DNA from: an uncultured Alistipes sp.
Lineage (GTDB): Bacteria; Bacteroidota; Bacteroidia; Bacteroidales; Rikenellaceae
DNA: 64,000 nucleotides
Direction: 5' to 3'
Assembly (NCBI RefSeq): GCF_963931675.1
Contig: NZ_OZ007039.1
Location: forward strand, 2,083,806-2,147,805
A program made the position numbers and the translations under genes. Below, one piece after another: positions 49,037-57,249 of this stretch; the first letter of the stretch is position 1, and each line of letters begins with the position of its first letter. The notes under the pieces were generated by a model that had not been told where the DNA came from, made no database searches, and saw only the letters and a list, made by a program, of their open reading frames with translations.

Positions 49037-50587
49037 TTACTGTTTCGGTTTCAGAACGATGTACGGAACGATCATCTCCTCCATCGAAATGCCTCCGTGC
49101 TGGAACGTGTTACGGTAATAGCGGATGTGCCGGTTGGCGTCGTTGTTGTAGACCAGGAAGTCCGAATTGTAGGCGAAGATGTAGCTCGACGTGAGGTTGC
49201 TCGACGGCAGCTGCACGTCCTCGGGACGCAGGATCTCGTAGACCTCGCGGGAGTTGTAGGCGAGGTTGCGGCCCGTCTTGTAGCGGAGGTTCGAGGAGGT
49301 TTCGCGGTCGCCGGTCACCTTCACGGGGTTGTCCACGCGGATCGTGCCGTGGTCCGAGGTGATGATCACCGTGTGCCCGCGCTCGGACAACAGGCGCAGG
49401 ATCGTGTAGAGGTCCGAGTGCTCGAACCACGAGCGGGTCAGCGACCGGAAGGCCGCCTCGTCCTCGGTGAGTTCGCGGATGATGTCCGTCTCGGTGCGGG
49501 CGTGCGAAAGGATGTCGAGGAAGTTGTAGACGATCACCGAGAAGTCGGCGTCGTAGATGCGCTGGATGTTGTCCACGAGCTTGCGGCCCTGCTCCGGGCG
49601 CACGAGCTTGTCGAAAGTGAATTTCCAGTTCTTGCCGTTCTGGCTCATCAGCCGCCGGAGGAACTCCTCCTCGTACTGGTTCTTGCCGCCCTCCTCGTTG
49701 TCGTTGAGCCACTTGTTGGGCATCAACTTGTCGATGGCCAGGGGCATCAGCCCGGCGAAGATCGCATTGCGGGCATACTGCGTGGCGGTGGGCAGGATCG
49801 CGCAGTAGAAGTCGTCCTGCTGAACGTCGTAGTAGCCCCGCAGGAGCGACGAGATGGCCCGCCACTGGTCGTAGCGGAAGTTGTCGATCAAGAGCAGCGT
49901 GGTCTTCGGGTTCTCGTCCACGACGGGGAAGATCTTCGTGCGCATGAGCGTGTGCGACATCACAGGGGTGTCGTCCGCGCGGCGGTTGATCCAGTTGTAG
50001 TAGTTGCGCCGCACGAACTTGCAGAACTCCTGGTTGGCCTCCGACTTCTGGTAGGTGAGCACCTCCTTGATGCTCTCGTCGGTGGATTCGCCGAGTTCGA
50101 TCTCCCAGGCTGTAAGCTTGCGGTAGAGCGTGCACCAGTCCGAGAAGTTCTCGGCCATCTGCAGCGAGGCCGAGATGCGTCCGAATTCCGAGCGGTAGTC
50201 GGCCGTGGCCTGTTCGGTGACGAGCTGCTGCTGGTGGACGTTCTTCTTGATGGAGAGGAGCACCTGGTTGGGGTTGACGGGTTTGATCAGATAGTCGGCG
50301 ATCTTCGAGCCGACGGCCTTGTCCATGATGTTCTCCTCCTCGCTTTTGGTGACCATGATCACGGGTGTCGTGGGGCGTACCTCCTTGATTTGCGGGAGGG
50401 TTTCGAGCCCCGTCATGCCAGGCATCATCTCGTCGAGGATGATCAGGTCGTAGGTGCCTTCCGCGGCCATGTCGATGGCGTCGTACCCGTTGTTGCAGGT
50501 ATCCACCTCGTATCCTTTCTGCTGGAGAAACAGAACGTGGGGCTTGAGCAGTTCGACTTCGTCGTCGACCCAGAGTATCTTGACCAT
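49037..50587 (-). CDS. porX: Type IX secretion regulator PorX (receiver plus PglZ-type domain)
   Basis: A 516-residue cytoplasmic response regulator. The receiver domain (1-120) has Asp8-Asp9, phospho-acceptor Asp52 in LIILDEMMPG and the conserved Lys in YLIKPVNPN. A helical linker is followed by an alkaline-phosphatase-superfamily (PglZ) domain (about 200-516): LLIDNFRYDQWRAI, ILPTATQYARNAIFAGL and VIITSDHGTIRV. In Porphyromonas, PorX with kinase PorY and sigma factor SigP controls type IX secretion genes. Neither partner nor any secretion-channel gene is in this window. It is followed by tsaE after 7 nt. Confidence 0.95.
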   Translation of the reverse strand: MVKILWVDDEVELLKPHVLFLQQKGYEVDTCNNGYDAIDMAAEGTYDLIILDEMMPGMTGLETLPQIKEVRPTTPVIMVTKSEEENIMDKAVGSKIADYLIKPVNPNQVLLSIKKNVHQQQLVTEQATADYRSEFGRISASLQMAENFSDWCTLYRKLTAWEIELGESTDESIKEVLTYQKSEANQEFCKFVRRNYYNWINRRADDTPVMSHTLMRTKIFPVVDENPKTTLLLIDNFRYDQWRAISSLLRGYYDVQQDDFYCAILPTATQYARNAIFAGLMPLAIDKLMPNKWLNDNEEGGKNQYEEEFLRRLMSQNGKNWKFTFDKLVRPEQGRKLVDNIQRIYDADFSVIVYNFLDILSHARTETDIIRELTEDEAAFRSLTRSWFEHSDLYTILRLLSERGHTVIITSDHGTIRVDNPVKVTGDRETSSNLRYKTGRNLAYNSREVYEILRPEDVQLPSSNLTSSYIFAYNSDFLVYNNDANRHIRYYRNTFQHGGISMEEMIVPYIVLKPKQ

Positions 50588-50609
50588 GCCGTTATCGGTT
50601 TAGGGTTTG

Positions 50610-50640
50610 CAAAAATAAGTGATTTTACCATCAAACGCAA
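50610..50640 (-). promoter_or_regulatory. Promoter of porX
   Basis: On the minus strand TTG (50638-50640, in a TTTTTTG run) and TATTTTTG (50610-50617) are 20 nt apart, 23 nt before the porX ATG. Confidence 0.65.
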
Positions 50641-50860
50641 AAAACACGCGTTTTATTGGATGAAGAGGCCGTTTTCTTGGGTTTTCGGTGCAAGGTGATG
50701 TCCTGCAGTGACTTGAGCGGCGTGGAGGAGAATTCGGACCGGATCGGGGCATCGAACGGCGATTTTGTGTCGATTCTGGCCCGGGATTTGTGATGGCCCG
50801 GGTATCATGCTGGGAGCGTGCGTTGTACGCTCCGCGACGAAAAAAGTGAAAAAAAAATTG
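50641..50860. other. Intergenic region between porX and the HU gene
   Basis: The 357-nt gap holds the porX and HU promoters at its ends. Between them is GC-rich sequence with no gene: a hairpin GGAGCGT/ACGCTCC (50813-50833), a GGCCCGGG direct repeat (near 50778 and 50795), and TTTTGTGTCGATTCTGG (near 50765), which resembles the 48482 repeat units. Confidence 0.6.
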
Positions 50861-50867
50861 CGGTTTG

Positions 50868-50898
50868 TTGGCGGAAATTCAAATAAAGCGTATATTTG
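50868..50898 (+). promoter_or_regulatory. Promoter of the HU gene
   Basis: TTG (50868-50870) and TATATTTG (50891-50898) are 20 nt apart; the ATG lies 46 nt downstream with an A-rich leader (AAACAACATAAAGAT), typical of highly expressed Bacteroidetes genes. Confidence 0.7.
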
Positions 50899-50944
50899 CA
50901 CTCCGAATCATTCGGATGAACTTAATTTTAAACAACATAAAGAT

Positions 50945-51217
50945 ATGACAAAGGCTGATATCGTAAGCGAAATCGCTAAGAGCACCGGAGTGGAGAAAGT
51001 GCAGGTGCAGGCTATCGTTGAGGCTTTCATGGAGAGCATCAAGACGTCGCTCACCGAGAAAAATAACGTGTATCTTCGCGGCTTCGGAAGTTTCATCGTG
51101 AAGAAGCGTGCCAAGAAGGTAGCCCGCAACATCTCGAAGAACACGACGATCACCATTCCCGAACACAACATCCCCGCTTTCAAGCCCGCCAAGAGCTTCG
51201 CGGCGAAGGTGAAATAA
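50945..51217 (+). CDS. HU-family DNA-binding protein
   Basis: A 90-residue nucleoid protein. MTKADIVSEIAKSTGVEKVQVQAIVEAFMESIK forms the helical dimer core; the signature GFGSFIVKKRAKKVARNISKNTTITIPEHNIPAFKPAKSF contains the DNA-bending arm with its conserved Pro after TITI. Dimers bend and compact DNA. The ATG at 50945 fits the strong promoter at 50891; earlier in-frame codons precede the promoter. It is followed 29 nt later by the 29-residue COX24-type gene, probably on the same transcript, ending at the 51364 terminator. Confidence 0.93.
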   Translation: MTKADIVSEIAKSTGVEKVQVQAIVEAFMESIKTSLTEKNNVYLRGFGSFIVKKRAKKVARNISKNTTITIPEHNIPAFKPAKSFAAKVK

Positions 51218-51246
51218 TAAATCAAGAACCTCTAAATTTAACCACT

Positions 51247-51336
51247 ATGCCAAACGGAAAGAAGCATAAGCGGCACAAGATGGCTACCCACAAGCGCAAG
51301 AAACGTCTGCGCAAGAACCGCCACAAGAAGAAGTAG
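51247..51336 (+). CDS. 29-residue basic AURKAIP1/COX24-domain protein, probably ribosomal
   Basis: A 30-codon frame, MPNGKKHKRHKMATHKRKKR and then LRKNRHKKK, with over half Lys, Arg and His. It matches the tiny Bacteroidetes proteins annotated as AURKAIP1/COX24-domain, related to mitochondrial ribosomal protein mS38 and similar to mycobacterial bS22-type peptides. A ribosomal or rRNA-binding role is likely from family knowledge; no direct evidence is in the sequence. It sits 29 nt after the HU gene with an A-rich leader (AAATTTAACCACT) and before a terminator. Too short for most gene finders. Confidence 0.85.
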   Translation: MPNGKKHKRHKMATHKRKKRLRKNRHKKK

Positions 51337-51363
51337 GGTAGCACCTTCGTGCTAACGAATAGA

Positions 51364-51409
51364 TAAAGCTAAAGGGGCCCCCGGGTTCTTTTAGCTTTAC
51401 CTATTTTTT
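51364..51409 (+). terminator. Terminator after the HU / COX24-type genes
   Basis: TAAAGCTAAA (51364-51373) and TTTAGCTTTA (51390-51399) pair around a GGGGCCCCC inner stem, followed by CTATTTTTTC. Confidence 0.85.
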
Positions 51410-51604
51410 CGGAATTCGACATTCCGGGTGTTTCCGGCACCCGTATTTTGCGGTTGGACCGCTTTCCCGGAAGCCCTTCGTTCCCCACCGTTCCGGTGCC
51501 GGACATCTCCATTGGAGTTCGCCGCCACTTCAAACCAACATGCGGCAGCAGTTACTAATTTCAGTCCATCCGTCACCGGGTCCCGGTGTGCGGAACAAGA
51601 TATA

Positions 51605-53161
51605 ATGAACAGAGAGTTAATCGTAAACGTCAACCCTACCGAGATCTCCATCGCGCTGTGCGAGGACAAGGTGCTCGTCGAGCTCAACAAGGAGCAGTGC
51701 CAGACGGGTTTTGCTGTGGGAGACATTTACCTCGGGAAGGTGCGCAAGATCATGCCGGGTCTGAATGCGGCATTCGTCAACATAGGTCACGAAAAGGACG
51801 CCTTTATACACTACCTCGATTTGGGAAGCCAGTTTCCGTCGCTGCAGAAACTCGTCACGTCGCAGCAGCCCGGCAAACGCGGAATGCGGGTCGACACCAT
51901 GAAGCTCGAAGCGCCGGTCGAGAAGACGGGCAAGATCGGTGATTACCTTCAGGTGGGGCAGCAGATCATGGTCCAGGTCGCCAAGGAGGCGATTTCGACC
52001 AAGGGCCCGCGCCTGACATCGGACATCTCGCTGGCGGGGCGCAACGTGGTGCTGGTCCCCTTCTCGTCGAAGGTGTTCCTGTCGCAGAAGATACGCTCGG
52101 CGGAGGAAAAACGGCGCCTGAAGCGGATCGCCGCGGAGGTTCTTCCGAAGAATTTCGGCGTGATCATCCGCACGGCGGCCATGGAGGCCAGGGACGAGGA
52201 TATCGGACACGACATCCAGACGCAGATCGAGCGCTGGCGCAAGACCTGCGGGGCGATCAAGAAGTGCGGGGCCCAGGCTCCGGCGCTGCTGATGAGCGAG
52301 ATGAACCGCGCCAATACGATCATCCGCGACTCGCTGAACGGCTCCTTCTCGCAGATTGCCGTCAACGACGAGGCGATGTACAACGACATCCGCAACTACA
52401 TCCGGCAGATCGACCCCGAAAAGGAGAAGATCGTGACGCTCTACAAGGGGACGGTTCCGATCTTCGACAACTTCGACATCTCGAAGCAGATCAAGTCGCT
52501 GTTTGCCAAGTACGTGTCGTTGAAGCGCGGGGCCTACCTGATCATCGAGCATACGGAGGCGATGAACGTCATCGACGTCAACTCCGGCAACCGGACCAAG
52601 GCCGAGGACAATCAGGAGCAGACGGCCATGGACGTGAACCTGGCTGCGGCGAAGGAGATTGCCCGGCAGTTGCGGCTGCGCGACCTGGGGGGCATCGTGA
52701 TCATCGACTTCATCGATCTGCACAAGGCGCAGAACAAACAGGCGCTGTACGACGAGATGGTGAAACTCATGTCGACGGACAAGGCCAAGCATACGGTGTT
52801 GCCGCTGACGAAGTTCGGGCTGATGCAGATCACGCGGCAGCGGGTTCGCCCGGTGGCCGTGGAGAGTGTCTCGGACGTCTGCCCGACGTGCAACGGCACG
52901 GGCAAGGTCGAGCCTACGGTGCTGCTGGACAAGAAGATCGAGAATCAGATCTCGTTCCTCACGGAGGACCGGGGGCACAAGTTCATCAAACTGGTCGTGA
53001 GCCCCTACGTGGCGTCGTACCTTCGGAAGGGTTTCTGGTCGCTGCGGCGCCGCTGGGAGTGGAAGTACAGGGTGCGGCTGAAGATCGTCGAGGATCAGAG
53101 CACGGGCATCATCGATGTCCACTACCACGACCGCAAGGACAACGATCTGATCGAGAAATAA
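51605..53161 (+). CDS. rng: Ribonuclease E/G family endoribonuclease
   Basis: A 518-residue catalytic core of the RNase E/G family, without the long C-terminal scaffold of E. coli RNase E. It has an N-terminal S1-type domain (VGDIYLGKVRKIMPGLNAAFVNIGHEKDAFIH), the catalytic Asp pair in NVIDVNSGNRTKA and GGIVIIDFIDLHKA, and the Zn-link CPTCNGTGK. It processes 5S/16S rRNA precursors and starts mRNA decay. ATG 51605 is the family start. A 195-nt leader with no gene precedes it after the HU-operon terminator, and mfd follows after 3 nt. Naming it rng rather than rne is by length. Confidence 0.93.
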   Translation: MNRELIVNVNPTEISIALCEDKVLVELNKEQCQTGFAVGDIYLGKVRKIMPGLNAAFVNIGHEKDAFIHYLDLGSQFPSLQKLVTSQQPGKRGMRVDTMKLEAPVEKTGKIGDYLQVGQQIMVQVAKEAISTKGPRLTSDISLAGRNVVLVPFSSKVFLSQKIRSAEEKRRLKRIAAEVLPKNFGVIIRTAAMEARDEDIGHDIQTQIERWRKTCGAIKKCGAQAPALLMSEMNRANTIIRDSLNGSFSQIAVNDEAMYNDIRNYIRQIDPEKEKIVTLYKGTVPIFDNFDISKQIKSLFAKYVSLKRGAYLIIEHTEAMNVIDVNSGNRTKAEDNQEQTAMDVNLAAAKEIARQLRLRDLGGIVIIDFIDLHKAQNKQALYDEMVKLMSTDKAKHTVLPLTKFGLMQITRQRVRPVAVESVSDVCPTCNGTGKVEPTVLLDKKIENQISFLTEDRGHKFIKLVVSPYVASYLRKGFWSLRRRWEWKYRVRLKIVEDQSTGIIDVHYHDRKDNDLIEK

Positions 53162-53164
53162 TCC

Positions 53165-56100
53165 ATGGCAAATCCCCGCGAGCAGTTGGCGCAGTTCGCC
53201 GCCGGGTCGAAGACCCTCGGGACGCTGTGCCGCGAATACCGGAACCGAAGCACGACCCTCCATCTTCGGGAGCTGGTCGGCGGGGCCTTGTCGTTCTATG
53301 CGGCGGCAGCCGTGTCGAAATGCGGCGGGGTCCACGTCTTCGTGGCCGAGGAGCGCGATGCGGCGGCCTACCTGCTCAACGATTTCTACAACCTGCTCGA
53401 CGAGAAGCGGATCTACTTCTTTCCCTCCTCCTACAAGCGTTCGGCGGCCTACGGGGCCGAGGATGCCCAGGGCGTGGTGCAGCGCACGACGGCGATGAAC
53501 GCCGTACGGGCGTTCGGGACGGGGTCGGCGGAGGGGGACTACCTGGTGGTCTGCACCTATCCCGAGGCGCTGGCCGAACGGGTGGCCGATGCCGAGGTGC
53601 TGCAACGGCGGACGATTGCCGTGCGCGTGGGCGACCGGATTTCGATCGAGGTGCTGGAGCAGGAGTTGCTCGATGCGGGCTTCACGCGGGTGGATTTCGT
53701 CTACGAGCCCGGCCAGTATTCGCTGCGCGGGGGCATCGTCGACGTCTTCTCCTACTCGGAGAGCAAGCCCTACCGCCTGGATTTCTTCGGCGACGAGGTG
53801 GATTCGATCCGGCGGTTCAACATTTCGAGCCAGCTGTCGGCCGACCGGCTCGACGGGGTGGAGATCATCCCGGACCTGAATGCCGGCGTGGCGGCTGCGG
53901 CCAAGGTTTCGCTGGCGAAATTCGCGGGCGGAGAGGCTGCGTGGTGGTTCTACGATGCGGATTTCGTGCTGCGGCGGGTGAACGACGTGCGGCGCAAGGC
54001 GCTCGGGGACCTGGAGCATCCCGAGGAGATCGACCATCTGCTCACCAGCCGCAACGGCCTGCTGGCGGACCTTGCGGAGAACCGGCTTGTGGTGCTGCGC
54101 GACAACCTTCCGGAGCGCCCCGCAACGGCGGAGGTGACCTTCTCGACGGCCCCGCAGCCGAAGTTCAACAAGAATTTCGAGATGCTGGCCGACGACATGA
54201 TCCGCAACGCGCTGCGGGGCTACGACACATGGATTCTCTCGGAGAACCGGGCGCAGGTCGAGCGTCTGGAAAACATCTTCCACCAGATCGGCCGCGGACA
54301 GGCCGTGGTGCGGTCGCTGGCGGTGACGCTGCACGAGGGCTTCGTGGACAACGACCTGAAGCTGTGCCTCTATACGGACCACCAGATCTTCGACCGCTAC
54401 CAGCGCTACCGCATCAACGGCGAGATCCGGCGCGACGAACAGATGACCGTCGCGGAGCTGAACCAGCTGCGCCCGGGCGACTACGTGGTGCATATCGACC
54501 ACGGCGTGGGCCGTTTCGACGGGCTGGTGAAGATCAACGAGGGGGGCAAGACGCATGAGGCGATCAAACTGGTCTACAAGGACGGCGACGTACTGTTCGT
54601 GAACGTGCACTCGCTGCACCGCATTTCGCGCTACAAGTCGGGGGACGGCGAGCCTCCGAAGGTCTACAAACTGGGTACGGGGGCGTGGCAGAAGCTCAAG
54701 AACGCCACGAAGAAGGCCGTCAAGGATATTTCGCGCGAGTTGATCGCGCTCTACGCCCGGCGCAAGGCCTCGAAGGGCTTCGCCTTTTCGCCGGACAGCT
54801 ACCTGCAGCACGAGCTGGAGGCTTCGTTCCGCTGGGAGGATACGCCGGACCAGCAGGCGGCCACGGCGGCCGTCAAGAAGGACATGGAGTCGGACCAGCC
54901 GATGGACCGGCTGGTGTGCGGCGACGTGGGCTTCGGGAAGACCGAGGTGGCGATCCGTGCGGCGTTCAAGGCGGCGTGCGACGGCAAGCAGGTGGCGGTG
55001 CTGGTTCCGACGACGATCCTGGCGCTGCAGCACTACCGGTCGTTTTCGGAGCGACTGCGCGACTTCCCGGTGCGGGTGGAGTATCTCAACCGCACGAAAT
55101 CCGCGAAGGAGGTGCGGGAGATCTGCGCCGACCTGGCCGCGGGAAAGATCGACATCCTGATCGGCACGCACAAGATGCTGGGCAGGCAGGTCGTTTTCCG
55201 CGATCTGGGGCTGCTGATCATCGACGAGGAGCAGAAGTTCGGCGTGGCGGCCAAAGAGAAACTCACCCGGATGAGCGTCTCGGTGGACACGCTGACGCTG
55301 ACGGCGACGCCCATCCCGCGGACGCTGCAGTTCTCGCTGATGGGTTCGCGCGACCTGTCGGTCATTTCGACGCCGCCGCCCAACCGGCAGCCGATCCTCA
55401 CCGAATCGCACGTCTTCTCGGAGGAGATCGTGCGCGATGCCATCGAGACGGAGCTGGCGCGCGGCGGTCAGGTCTACTATGTCCACAACCGCGTGGAGGA
55501 CCTGGTGACCATCCAGGGAATGATCACGCGGGTGTGCCCGAAGGCCCGCGTGGGGGTGGGACACGGCAAGATGCCGGCCGAGCAATTGGAAAAGCTTATC
55601 ATGGACTTCATCTACGGGGAGTTCGACGTGCTGCTGTCGACGACGATCGTCGAGAACGGCATCGACATCCCGAATGCCAATACGATCATCGTGGACAACG
55701 CCCAGAACTTCGGGCTGAGCGACCTGCACCAGCTGCGCGGGCGGGTGGGGCGTTCGAACCAGAAGGCCTACTGCTACCTGCTGTCGCCTCCGGACGAGCT
55801 GCTGTCGTCCGATGCGCGGCGGCGTTTGCGGGCCATCGAGGAGTTCTCGGACCTCGGGTCGGGCTTCAACATCGCCATGCAGGACCTCGACATCCGCGGT
55901 GCGGGGAACCTGCTGGGTGCCGAACAGAGCGGGTTCATCGCCGACATCGGCTTCGAGACCTACCAGAAGATCATGAACGAGGCGGTAGCCGAGCTGCGGG
56001 CCGAGGGCCTTCAGGTCCCGGGGCTCGGGGCCGGGGAGCAGGAGGTCGTGGAGCGCATGGCCTTCATCGACGACGCCCATATCGAGATCGAGGTCGAAGC

Positions 56101-56512
56101 GTCGCTGCCGGACGACTACGTGTCGCAGCAGGCCGAGCGCCTGAAACTCTACCGGGAACTCGACTCGACGAAGGACGAGGCGGCCCTGCAGGCCTTCGAG
56201 AGCCGTCTGGTGGACCGTTTCGGGCCGTTGCCGCGCGCCGCGAAGGAGCTGCTGAACGTGGTTCGGCTGCGCTGGGAGGCCATCCGCCTGGGCATGGAGC
56301 GCGTGAAGGTCAAGAACGGACTGATGATCGTGCACTTCGTGGGCGAGGAGCAGTCACCTTATTATAAAAGCGAAACCTTCATGACTTTGCTGCAGCGGGT
56401 TACGCGCCATCCCGACCGATTTGTGCTCAAACAGCACAATAATCGGCTGGCGATGACCGTTAGGAATGTCAGAGATGTGGAGGACGCCTGGAAAACGTTG
56501 CAGCAGCTTTGA
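53165..56512 (+). CDS. mfd: Transcription-repair coupling factor
   Basis: A 1115-residue ATP-driven translocase that removes RNA polymerase stalled at DNA damage and recruits UvrA. In order: a UvrB-like N-terminal module (about 1-310, YSLRGGIVDVFSYSE), the RNA-polymerase-interacting domain (about 440-510, RPGDYVVHIDHGVGRFDG), the RecG-type helicase (Walker A VCGDVGFGKTEVAIRA, DEEQ box IIDEEQKFGV, motif VI QLRGRVGRSNQKAYCYL) and the C-terminal TRCF domain. Length is near normal (E. coli 1148). Its stop overlaps the TTG start of coaX. Confidence 0.97.
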   Translation: MANPREQLAQFAAGSKTLGTLCREYRNRSTTLHLRELVGGALSFYAAAAVSKCGGVHVFVAEERDAAAYLLNDFYNLLDEKRIYFFPSSYKRSAAYGAEDAQGVVQRTTAMNAVRAFGTGSAEGDYLVVCTYPEALAERVADAEVLQRRTIAVRVGDRISIEVLEQELLDAGFTRVDFVYEPGQYSLRGGIVDVFSYSESKPYRLDFFGDEVDSIRRFNISSQLSADRLDGVEIIPDLNAGVAAAAKVSLAKFAGGEAAWWFYDADFVLRRVNDVRRKALGDLEHPEEIDHLLTSRNGLLADLAENRLVVLRDNLPERPATAEVTFSTAPQPKFNKNFEMLADDMIRNALRGYDTWILSENRAQVERLENIFHQIGRGQAVVRSLAVTLHEGFVDNDLKLCLYTDHQIFDRYQRYRINGEIRRDEQMTVAELNQLRPGDYVVHIDHGVGRFDGLVKINEGGKTHEAIKLVYKDGDVLFVNVHSLHRISRYKSGDGEPPKVYKLGTGAWQKLKNATKKAVKDISRELIALYARRKASKGFAFSPDSYLQHELEASFRWEDTPDQQAATAAVKKDMESDQPMDRLVCGDVGFGKTEVAIRAAFKAACDGKQVAVLVPTTILALQHYRSFSERLRDFPVRVEYLNRTKSAKEVREICADLAAGKIDILIGTHKMLGRQVVFRDLGLLIIDEEQKFGVAAKEKLTRMSVSVDTLTLTATPIPRTLQFSLMGSRDLSVISTPPPNRQPILTESHVFSEEIVRDAIETELARGGQVYYVHNRVEDLVTIQGMITRVCPKARVGVGHGKMPAEQLEKLIMDFIYGEFDVLLSTTIVENGIDIPNANTIIVDNAQNFGLSDLHQLRGRVGRSNQKAYCYLLSPPDELLSSDARRRLRAIEEFSDLGSGFNIAMQDLDIRGAGNLLGAEQSGFIADIGFETYQKIMNEAVAELRAEGLQVPGLGAGEQEVVERMAFIDDAHIEIEVEASLPDDYVSQQAERLKLYRELDSTKDEAALQAFESRLVDRFGPLPRAAKELLNVVRLRWEAIRLGMERVKVKNGLMIVHFVGEEQSPYYKSETFMTLLQRVTRHPDRFVLKQHNNRLAMTVRNVRDVEDAWKTLQQL

Positions 56513-57249
56513 ATCTGATTGTTGACATAGGCAACACGCTCGTGAAACTCGCCGTATTCGAACAGGGGCGGCTGGTTTCACAGCGCAGTACGCATTGTCT
56601 TGAAGTTTCGGATTTCGAGCGGCTGCTGCAGGGTCGGCGTGCCGATCGGGCCATTGTGGAGTCGACGTGCGGCGATGCGGACGAAATCGTGGAGCTGGTG
56701 CGCGAATGGGCGGACCGGGTGCTGGAGTTTACGCCGCAGACCCCCGTTCCGATCGCCAATGCCTACCGCACGCCCGAGACGCTGGGGCGTGACCGCCTGG
56801 CGGCTGCCGTGGGTGCCGCGACGCTCTATCCGGGACGGAACGTGCTGATCGTGGACTTCGGGACTGCGGTGACGGTCGACCTGGTGACGGCCGACGGCAC
56901 CTTCCGCGGAGGGTGCATCTCCCCGGGGATGCGGACGCGGTTCCGGGCGCTGCACGACTATACGGCACGGCTGCCGTTGTGCTCGGCCACCGAGCGCGAA
57001 GAGCTGCTGGGCAGCTCCACCGAAGAGGCCATCCGTTTGGGCGTGATGAACTCGCTGACCTTCGAAATCGAGGGCTATATGCAGCGCATGAGTGAAAAAA
57101 TCGACGATTTATGCGTAATTTTCACCGGTGGGGACGCGAAATACTTTGCGAAAAGAATTAAAAACACGATATTTGCAAATTGTAATCTGGTCTTTTGCGG
57201 ATTGGATCGAATTTTAGAGTACAATGCCAGTGAAGAACACCTTGATTAA
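56509..57249 (+). CDS. coaX: Type III pantothenate kinase
   Basis: A 246-residue ASKHA-fold kinase phosphorylating pantothenate, the first step of CoA synthesis. Motifs are LIVDIGNTLVKLAV (phosphate 1), TLGRDRLAAAVGA, VLIVDFGTAVTVDLV (phosphate 2) and CVIFTGGDAKYFA near the end. The start is TTG at 56509: it overlaps the mfd stop (TTGA), and the next ATG would remove the DIGNT motif, so TTG must be used. The 3' end overlaps the outer-membrane protein gene by 26 nt. Confidence 0.92.
   Translation: MNLIVDIGNTLVKLAVFEQGRLVSQRSTHCLEVSDFERLLQGRRADRAIVESTCGDADEIVELVREWADRVLEFTPQTPVPIANAYRTPETLGRDRLAAAVGAATLYPGRNVLIVDFGTAVTVDLVTADGTFRGGCISPGMRTRFRALHDYTARLPLCSATEREELLGSSTEEAIRLGVMNSLTFEIEGYMQRMSEKIDDLCVIFTGGDAKYFAKRIKNTIFANCNLVFCGLDRILEYNASEEHLD

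Noticed and set aside
51617-56335. A 1572-codon open frame on the minus strand
   Set aside because: It runs antisense to rng and mfd, both certain genes; its translation is rich in Arg, His, Leu and Val without domains, as expected from GC-rich codon shadows.
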